DNA of 64,000 nucleotides from Schizophyllum amplum (Eukaryota; Basidiomycota; Agaricomycetes; Agaricales; Schizophyllaceae): contig VDMD01000059.1 of assembly GCA_007026445.1 (NCBI GenBank), forward strand, positions 1 to 64,000, given 5' to 3'. Below the pieces are notes generated by a model. It saw nothing but the letters and a program-made list of their open reading frames with translations. It was not told where the DNA came from and did no database searches. Position numbers and translations under genes: made by a program. Shown piece by piece: positions 55,985 through 64,000 of this stretch (position 1 is its first letter; each line of letters opens with the position of its first letter).

Positions 55985-56790
55985 GGGGGTGCGGAAGCGT
56001 ATTGGGGAGGGTGGAAGCGTATTGGGGAGGGTGGACGCGTGTCGGGGAGGGTGGACGCGTGTCGGGGAGAATGGAAGCGTATTGGGAGTTTGGAAGCGTG
56101 TCGGGGAGGGTGGACGCGTATTGGGGAGGTTGTGATCGGCGTAGAGGTGCGTTCTATGTCTTTGGACGCCTATGCGAATATGTCTTTGGACCCATATGCG
56201 ACTCTGACGATTTTCTCAGTAGGCTACACAAGTTGTGAAGCAATGGATCGACGTCCGGCGAGCGGCGTTTGCGGGTTTGCATAAGACGCCGTCACGTCTG
56301 CATAAGACGCCGTCACGTCTGCGTAAGACGCCGCGCCCTCGCCTTTCTTTACCTTGTCCCCGTGGTCCTCCCCCATCCCCGTGGTCCTCCCTCATCCCCG
56401 TGGTCCTCCCTCATCCCCGTGGTCCTCCCCCATCCCCGTGGTCTTCCCTTACCTCGTCGCCGCCTTCCCGTCCTTGTCGCCGCCTTCCCGTCCTTCCGCA
56501 ACGAGCCATGGAATGGCAGCCGATCGTTGAGGCAACGTATCGCCGTCCGGTGAGGCAACGTATCGCCGATCGTTGAGGCAACGTATCGCCATCCGGCGAG
56601 CGGTGTCGCGGCGTTCCAGCGAGCAGGTCCTTGGGCGATTCGGCGAGCGTGTCCGTAGGCGTTTGGCGAGCGTGTTCGTAGGCGTTTGGCGAGCGTGTCC
56701 GTAGACGACTCTGCGAGCAGGTCCGTAGGCGTTTGGCGAGCGTGTCCGTAGACGACACGGCGAGCAGGTCCGTAGGCGATGAGGCAATGT
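55985..56790. repeat. Series of four minisatellites
   Basis: GTGTCGGGGAGGGTGGACGC units (55990-56130), ATAAGACGCCGTCACGTCTG units (56280-56330), CCCCGTGGTCCTCCCTCATC units (56355-56450), GAGGCAACGTATCGCC units (56528-56595), and about 19 bp units of GTAGGCGTTTGGCGAGCGTG (56620-56780). Confidence 0.8.
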
Positions 56791-56799
56791 ATCGCCGTC

Positions 56800-58125
56800 C
56801 GGCGAGCAAGGTCGGCGACTCTCGGTACATGTGTGCGGCGTCTGGTCAGCAAGGGTTGCAGTGATTCAGCGAGCAAGGGTCGCGGTGATTCGGCGAGCAA
56901 GGGTCGCGGCATACGGCGGGCAAGGTACCGGTCTTTCTTGCGCACGAATGTCGGCATGTTCATGCTCACAATTTCATTGCGGTGAAGACGACGGCGTCGC
57001 AGTCAGGGTATGTGTGCGGTATCCCGGCGGTGTTTCGCCGCCGGTCTCAGCGACATATCGACACGTGTTTGCGGCGGGTGAGTTCCCGAGGGCCTCCCTC
57101 GCGTGAGTGCCTTGGTTAAGTTCCTAAGGGTCTTGAGCGTCTCTCGAATTGTTTGTCCTGTCTCTCTCACCATGGTATGTTGCGGTTCACGTCTGTCCCG
57201 TCATCTCGAGAACTGTCTTTACGTCTGTACTTGGAGTGGATGTGTTCCATACTTGACTTGCTGCTTTGTAACTTGTTTGTTCGCCCTTAACCGCCCTTGA
57301 GTAACACCAACTGTTTATCCGCCCTTGACAATAATAGCTGTTGATTTGCTGAGTAAATAAGTCTGGGCCTGATATGCTGAGGTGATTTCGGCGGTAGTAA
57401 ACGGATAAATGCCGCGGTTGAGCGGAAGAAACATCAGAGGTTCCAACGGTCAGGGAAGGGAGTTGGGAAGGTCTGCGCAGAATATATGCCCTGTGTTTCC
57501 GGAAATAAAAAAGATTTAGGAAGTCAGGGCAGGCAGGGTGGAGAGAGGGATGTGCTCGAGAATGGCGGGGACGACGACGAGAGGGCAGCGAGGAAAGCAG
57601 CGAGGTCGGGGGAAAGGCCATTGAGGATGATGAGAGTAAATACGACGGCTGTCCAAAGACGATGTCAATCGCACGTCGCGATGGGTCCAGGCATTTGCAT
57701 ACATTAGCCGGCGATAAGTGGTCACAAAAGCGTGATATCTGGCAAGGGATCTGGGTTTTCGGGAGGGTGCAGATGGAGCAAGTGTCGAGAGTCGACCCTC
57801 GAAAGTAGCCAGGAATGGAGGTCTGAGGTGCCGGTATTTGCCTGTCGTTGTCCGATGAGCGTAGGTGCAGCCGTTCGCGAGATATACAGTCGAAAAAGGG
57901 ACTTTTAGAATCCTCTGCATTTCGCCCAATTCGTGCTGTAAGTCGCGCCGATAACGCACTCGAACCCTGTGAACGTCATGCGAGGATCACGCTCGCGTCA
58001 CACCACGTCGGTCACGCGCCGCGATCGCCGCGATCGTAGCCCAGCCGATCGCCATCCGAGCGCGCGCTCTCATATAGCGGCGGACGCGCGTCTTGCCCTC
58101 TTCCGTCCCCCGTCCACCCCCCGCG
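56800..58125. other. No supported gene
   Basis: Short frames on both strands without domains. GAGCAAGGGTCGCGG repeats occur near 56860-56920. Just before the duplicated segment a CATATAGCGG sequence (58071-58080) followed by a CT-rich stretch could act as a promoter for the truncated MADS copy; this is only a possibility. Confidence 0.35.
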
Positions 58126-58215
58126 CGACCGCGACTTGCCTGCTACCACGACGTTGGACGCGACTCAGCTCGCCCTCGCGAACGTCGAAGATGGAATATC
58201 TGACGAGTCTCGCAG

Positions 58216-59615
58216 CGCAAGAACGGGCTCTTTAAGAAGGCCTATGAGCTGGGCGTGCTCTGTAGCGTCGACGTGGCGGTCATCATCTTTGGTGCGTTGG
58301 CAGCCCGTAACCCCCCGCCCCCCCTTCCCCCATGCACTGACGGGCTTTTAGAAGAGCGTCCTGGTCACCCTGTGAAGCTTTACCAGTATGCATCCTCGGA
58401 CATGAATACCATCGTCCAGAAACAAGTTAATGTGCGTATACCGTTTCGCGGACGAGTCACTCTAAATTTTCCCTAGCACCAAGGTGAACGAGACACGAAG
58501 GGACCGCCCGACTTTGCACAGGCAGCTCCCACAACCTCCAACGCTGCACAGCAAGGCGACGACGACGACGACGACGATGACGAGGATCGTCCGCGCAAGC
58601 GCCCGCGGCCCGCGAACTCTCCTGGCGGCGCTAGCACCTCTCGCACGACTGATCCCCTGCATTCCAACATGGGTCCAGAAGTGCGTGTACAACTTGTTTA
58701 CTTTACTGCTCTGAGAGGTAGAAAATATGGCGGACGACACGTAAAATATCCCACGTTTGCGTCTGGGATACGCTGACGGCGTACTCTTCAAACTTATCCC
58801 TCGTTGCTCTCAATGCGCTAAAAAGTCTCTCAGCCATTATCTAATGCTGCTCTCAGATCAGCTTGCAGCCGCCCTTTCGTGCCGGACTCTTCGGCCAGAT
58901 GCCCCCCATGACTACCCCCCACGCATCACCGCCGTCCTCCTCCCCGCACCTCACCGCCGCGTCCCCGCACTTGACCAGCAGCCCTGTCCTCGCCGCACAT
59001 CCTACATCGTCGGACCGCTACCTGCCTCGCCCGACGTTCTCGCCTACCAGTTCTGGCGCAGCGTCCTATCACCTCGGACAGCGCCATGATACCATGCCAC
59101 GTATGCCGCAGCAACCTCCGCGCCCGATCTACTACTCCCCCACGCACGAAAGGTCTCTCGCTCCCTTGCCAAGTCCTACAACTCCCTTCACACGTCCCGG
59201 GAGCGGCGCCTCCGCCGCGTCACTTGAGTACCAGCGCCGCGGCAATGAGCTCACCGGTGCTTATACGCGGTCCCACGGCATGGGCGAAGGAGGCATCCCC
59301 ATCGGCGCGCGATTCCCGTACGGCTTGAGCGGGGCATCCGGGAGCGGCGCGTCCGCCATGCAGGGCGTCAGCTCTGTCACGTCGCCACCGCCGGGGGCGC
59401 ATGGGCACGGTCTCAGACCGTCGTCGTTGGAGTGGCCGGGCTCTGCGACCCAGGATCCGCGTGGTCAGCATCGACAGCCACCACCACACCATCACGCCTC
59501 GTCAGGACACGATCATGCGCCGTCGGGCCAGCAGACTGGAGGAACGGATATGGCGTGGCTGGAGATGTTGGGTTTACAAGGTCAGCACGACCCGGGAGGT
59601 AGGAGAGGGGGTTGA
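58216..59615 (+). pseudogene. MADS-box factor, 5'-truncated duplicate
   Basis: Exons corresponding to 3-6 of the complete gene: 58216-58291, 58352-58431, 58477-58680 and 58857-59615, all open and with the same phases. Exons 1-2, which encode [11 protein letters not shown] and [11 protein letters not shown], the DNA-contacting N-terminal half of the MADS domain, are absent. The duplication begins in the preceding intron and I found no replacement upstream. The tail differs from the complete copy by several in-frame insertions and deletions (for example extra Ser/Gly/Ala repeats, and loss of the QHRTQ repeats), with the frame kept to the stop. That is consistent with some period of selection, or with youth. 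Without a start it should not make a DNA-binding MADS protein. Confidence 0.75.
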
Positions 59616-59624
59616 TGTCCGCGT

Positions 59625-59715
59625 GTCCATGGTTCGAGTAACGCGTGTCCATGATTCGAGTAACGCGTGTCCATGATTCGAGTAACGCGTGTCCATGACT
59701 CGAGTCCTGACCCTG
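59625..59715. repeat. Short tandem repeat after the truncated MADS copy
   Basis: Three to four units of CGCGTGTCCATGATTCGAGT. The complete copy has instead three units of GGTTCGAGTCCTGACCCT (45020-45060), so the 3' flank expanded differently in each segment. Confidence 0.8.
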
Positions 59716-59959
59716 GTTCGAGTCTTGACCTTCATCGTACTTTCGGCTCCGTAAAGCTCCGGACCAAGTATTCACGCTGTTCCTACAAAGACTCTCTGTA
59801 CTCATTTAGCAGTATTTTGGGACCTCTGTACTGTTTGTGGCTGCTTTTGCATGCGGCGTAGAGGCTGCGTTTCGAGCTGAACTCTACTGAAGATCGGAAA
59901 TATACGAAGTTTACAGTACGATTCGTAGCAGGCAATATACCACACAGTGTATTCAAGCC

Positions 59960-61870
59960 GATTTGTGAGGACTTTGAGGAGAAGGGGAGCACTGTGAGGA
60001 GAAGGGGAGCACTGTGAGGAGAAGGGGAGCACTGTGAGGAGAAGGAGAGGGGGGAGGCGAGGGAGGTGAAGAGGGGGCGAGCAGAGGCGAGGGAAGGGGA
60101 AGGGGGGGATGAGAGGGGGAGGCGAGGAGGGGCGAGAAGGGAGGCGAAGGTGAGGAAGGGGGGAGGAGGGCGAGAAAGAGGGAGGCGAGGGGGTGAAGAG
60201 GGGGACGAGATGGAGGGGGGAGAGAGGCGAAGCCGACTCCCCACTGTCGACAGAGGCGCTCCCCCTTGCCAAAGGAGGCGCTCCCCCTCGTCGAAGGAGG
60301 CGAGGAGGGAGCGTTGATGCGAGGCAGACTCCCCCGTCAAGGAAGGCGCTTTCCCTCGTCAAGGAAGGCGCTCGCCCTTCATTGTCAAGGGAGTTGCTCG
60401 CCCCCCTCGTCGGAGGAGGGAGGCGCTCCCCGTCGTTGAAGGAGGTGAGGAGAGCGGGAGGCGAGGAGGGAGGGAGGAGGGGCGAGGAGGGGCGAGAAAG
60501 AGAGGGGAAGGGAGGGCGAGGGCGAGAAAGAGGGAGGAGGGGCGAGGGAGGAGGAGTGGATGGCGAGGGAGGTGAAGAGGGGGACGAGATGGAGGCGAGG
60601 AGGGGGGAGGCGAGGGAGGTGAAGAGGCGGGAGGTGAGGGAGGCGAGGAGGGGTGAGGAGGGGAGGCGAAAAAGACGGACTGAGAGGGGAGGCGAGGAGG
60701 GGAGAGGGAGTTCCACGAGATGAGGCGACGGGAAAGAGAGAGAGGGAGGCGAAGCCGGCTTTCCCTCGTAAATGAAGGCAAAGACGGCTCCCCCCGTCGA
60801 AGAACTTGATGCTCCTCCCTCGTCGAAGGAGGAGGTGCTCGCCCTCGTCAAAGGAGGCGCTCGTCCTCGTCCAAGGAAGGCGCTCGCCCCCTCGTCGGTG
60901 GAGTTGCTCCCCGTCGTCGAAGGAAGGCGCTTTCCCTCGTCAAGAAAGGTGCTCCCCCCTTGTCCAAGGAAGGTGCTCGCCCTCATAGGAGGAGGCGCTC
61001 GCCCCCCTCGTCAAAGGAGGCCTCGTCCAAAAAAGGCACTCCCCCTCGTCCAAGGAAGGCGCTTTCCCTCATCGGTGGAAAAACTCCCCCTCGTCGAAGG
61101 AGGCACCCCCCCTCATCGAAGGAGGTGCTCCCCCTCGTTGAAAAAATAACTGTCGTTGAGAGAGGCGCTCCCCCTCGTGAGTCGTCAAAGGAGGCGCTCG
61201 TCGTCGACGAAGGAGGTGAGGAGAGGGGGAGGCGAGGAGGGAGGGAGGAGGGGCGAGGAGGGGCGAGGAGGGGCGAGGAGGGGCGAGAAAGAGAGGGGAA
61301 GGGAGGGCGAGGGCGAGAAAGGATGAGTTGAGGGAGAGGGCGAGAAAGGATGAGTGGAGGGCGAGGGCGAAAAAGGGGGGAGGGGGGAGGCGAGGAGGGG
61401 CGACGGGAAAGAGAGAGGAGGAGGCGAAGCCGGCTTTCCCTCGTAAATTAAGGCAAAGACGGCTCCCCCCGTCGAAGAACTTGGTGCTCCTCCCTCGTCA
61501 AAGGATGCGCTCCTCCCTCGTGGAATGAGGTGCTCCCCCTCGTTTGAGGAGGCTCTCCCCCTCGTTGAAGGGGGCGAGAAGGGGGGAGGGCGAGAAAGGG
61601 GAGGTGATAAAGAGTGATGAGGGTGAAAAAGGAAGGAGGAGTGGAGTGAGAAAATCGGGAGAGGGTGAGAAAGAAGGACAGAGAGTGCAGCTCGGGGTAG
61701 CAGGCAGGGGAGCGCGTGAGGGAGGGGAAGTACAGGAAGAGGGGGAGGGGCACGAGGGAGGGGACTTGAAGGAAGAGGGGAGGGGCGAGAAAGGGGAGGG
61801 GGAGGGGACGAGAAAAGGGAGGTATAGAGGAAGAGTTCTCATCAGGAGGGGAGTAGTACACTCAAAAGAG
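59960..61870. repeat. G-rich compound minisatellite region, copy 2
   Basis: Begins with four GGAGAAGGGGAGCACTGTGA units (59970-60050), then the same GGAGGCGAGGAGGG and GGCGCTCCCCCTCGTC families as 48611-49950, but longer. Long open frames through it are low-complexity artefacts. Confidence 0.8.
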
Positions 61871-62075
61871 TGAGGGCGGGCCAAAGAGAACAGATGCGAG
61901 ATGAATTAGACGACGAGACAGACGCAGGGTGCGTGCCGTAGTCAACGCACTCACTCATGCTCAAGTTCATTCACTCATTGACGTTGGGGCACTCATTCAC
62001 GCCGTCACGGGTCTAGTAGACCAAATCTATTGCATACTTAGTATTATCTACTGACAACATACATGCTAGTTCTAC

Positions 62076-64000
62076 TTATAAAGTACATGCTACTGCTCTA
62101 GATACGTAGGGACAACGTTCTGGGCCCGTCGTCGACGCCCTGCACACAGCGGGACACGACTCAAACATCGCGCGACGCGACTTAGACATCGCGCGTGCTC
62201 GCCGTCCGATGCGACTGCGAAATCTCTTGCTTCGCGTCGCAATGTCCCCCCGACGTCCGAGTCGGCGGTAGGCGTGGGCGAGACGCCCTTGCTCATTCTC
62301 CGCCTTGAAACTCGCCGACAGCGAGGTCAGTCGTAAACATGCTCGCCCACACCTGCATTGATGTCGACCGCGCGCCCCCGACTTCACGCACCACTTCACG
62401 CAGCACTGGCGCCTTCGACGCGCAGCTTCGGCGTCGCCCGTCATCCCTTCCAGCTCTGTACTCACTTGACGACGTCCTGTCCCGGCGCCACCCTCGACGT
62501 CAAGGACGAGGGCGTAGGCGGCGTGGTCTGGATCAACAATCAGCGTGGGGTCGACGTATCCAGCAGGCAAGGGACTTACCAATAGAAGGCGAGCGCGCAC
62601 CGACGAACGCGGCGGCGCAAACTCAAGGTGCGACGCGCGACAGCGCGCCATCACCGGGGTAGACTCCCGCCGTCGTCGTTAGCTAATCCGACAGTGGTCG
62701 TAGAAGTACTCTAGCGCCTGAAACGTCGTTAGTATCTCTCTGACTCGAGGTTGAATAAACTGAGTGGCATATTAAAGTCAACATGGGGGAGGAATAAGGT
62801 ATCTGGGGCATGAAAAACTACACCAAAGGTGGTTGAAGACAGGAAACTCAGCATAGAGGTACGCGGCCCCTGAAAACAAATCTAAAGGCCATGTGAGCTC
62901 AGGTAAACTGTTAGCAGCGAACGACGCACGACCAATGAGAACGCGGTGGCGCTGCGCGCCACCGCCACGGGAGACCCCCGCTGTCTCCGCTCGCACGCCC
63001 GATAGCAGCCGAGAACGTCCTCTAGAATTCCCGCGCGGATATTCTGAGAATTGAGTTCATTTTGAATTAATTTTGACGCTCAAACTCTCACCAAAAACGC
63101 TTCCGCTTGGACCGGAGTATGGAGGCATAAGGGCGGAAAGGGCGTCCAGCGGGCGGGGCGTCGGCATGGCGAAAAGGCCCGGGCACGTCGGCGACGAGGG
63201 CGGGCGTTGACCGACGGTATGGTTCACGCTGCGCGGCCTGCGGACGTCGTCAGCCTCGATGCACGAGTCGCAAGGTAGCGTTGTACTCGCCCGAGGGCCG
63301 CCGCCGTTTGTTACCGCCGTCGGGATCGACGGGACGTCCGACGGGCATACTCACCACGAGAAACGTGAGCGAGCACGCTGTGCATGACTCCCAGGACGCC
63401 GACTTGCGCGACGAGCGCAACCGTGAGTGAGGGAGATTCGTTGCTGGTAGCTTAGGCAGGCCGCGCGTCGCGACGGTATCTACGGACGAGTTAGCTGACG
63501 GTCACTATAGCGTGATTCGCCGACGCACCGCGACGACTGACCCCCATATCGACCAAGTCCCCGCCGTCATCTGCCGTGACGAGCACGAAGATGCGTCTGC
63601 GAATTAGTCAGCGTGTATACGAGAAGGGCGTCGCGAGGACGAAGACCACGACGACGCTCGTCGAACGTGAAGGTAAAGGGCGAGAGCGACGTACCACGCG
63701 CCAAGCCGTGTCCCTGCGTCGGTGACTAGCCGTCCAGAACTCGCTTGCGAGGTCGCTGTTGGTCAAGTCCGAAGGACGCGTCCGCGAGGTACGCCGTCAC
63801 GACGCGTCGACGCAGTCGTTAGTCGTACTCGCCATCGTAGGTCGTGGTCGCCGTGAATGCTGTCGAGCGTGTCGAGTGCGGAGGACGCGAGTGCGCATCG
63901 GTGGCGGTCGTCCACAACGTCGAAGCCGTCGAGCTCGACGCTCGCCGTAGCGGGGAGGACATGGCGGTAAGGGACAGCCTGCGATGATCGGTGAATTTTC
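62076..64000 (-). CDS. Second copy of the unrecognised minus-strand gene (partial)
   Basis: Matches 50090-52250. The exon containing RATSVELDGFDVVDD lies just below 63962; its 5' exons would lie beyond the window. Relative to copy 1, 12 nt are missing near 63830 (in frame), a short AGCGACGCT-type stretch is shorter near 63940, and one G is inserted near 63715. That G shifts the frame of the following piece, so this copy may be inactive. No family recognised. Confidence 0.35.
62930..63075 (-). repeat. Dispersed hairpin repeat, copy D
   Basis: Copy of 50985-51130 in the second segment, with the hairpin GGTGGCGC-GCA-GCGCCACC (62944-62962) and the palindromic core ATCCGCGCGGGAATTCTAGA. Confidence 0.7.

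Larger units (their letters stand above)
58126..64000 (+). repeat. Segmental duplication, copy 2
   Basis: Direct repeat of 43480-52290. It starts inside MADS intron 2, keeps MADS exons 3-6, the G-rich minisatellite block, the hairpin repeat (62930-63075) and the start of the unrecognised minus-strand gene, and is cut by the window end. It lacks the transposon. Confidence 0.85.

Noticed and set aside
59802..60986. Minus-strand open frame of 394 codons
   Set aside because: Low-complexity Pro/Ser product of the G-rich minisatellite; the corresponding frame is not maintained in the other segment copy.

Overview
The window is nuclear DNA of a filamentous basidiomycete, most likely an Agaricomycete. 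The genes are GC-rich and split by many 45-65 nt GT..AG introns. There are four F-box/LRR-type genes of the kind expanded in mushroom-forming fungi, and no bacterial operon structure. No database could be searched; exon models below were built by hand from reading-frame continuity, splice sites and family knowledge.

Layout. (1) 245-10100, minus strand: a decayed copy of a PUF (Pumilio-type) gene, split by a 4.1 kb transposon that itself carries an 875 bp foldback element. (2) 10389-12445, plus: mitochondrial porin (VDAC). (3) 14344-18987, plus: the intact PUF gene, so the VDAC gene lies between inverted PUF copies. (4) 19.7-30.6 kb: a tandem duplication of an F-box gene (plus) paired with an MDR-family oxidoreductase (minus). 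The first oxidoreductase is a pseudogene; the second is intact, with introns swollen by minisatellites. (5) 31590-32646, plus: FKBP12. (6) 33777-35206 and 38650-40230, minus: two more F-box proteins, followed by about 3 kb I cannot resolve. (7) 43208-44988, plus: a complete MADS-box transcription factor, which begins an 8.8 kb segment (43.48-52.3 kb). (8) A second copy of that segment runs from 58.13 kb to the window end; its MADS gene lacks the first two exons. Only the first copy carries the second transposon copy (45380-48602). (9) Between the segments lie an unrecognised plus-strand gene (about 54.5-55.4 kb) and more minisatellites.

The identifiable genes are housekeeping or regulatory (outer-membrane channel, RNA binding, prolyl isomerase, redox enzyme, MADS factor, ubiquitin-ligase adaptors) and do not form one pathway. 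The striking feature is genome plasticity: inverted and direct segmental duplications, a transposon family with exact 8 bp target duplications, nested insertion, and minisatellites in introns, in 3' flanks and within a coding sequence. I saw no tRNA, rRNA, CRISPR array or viral gene.
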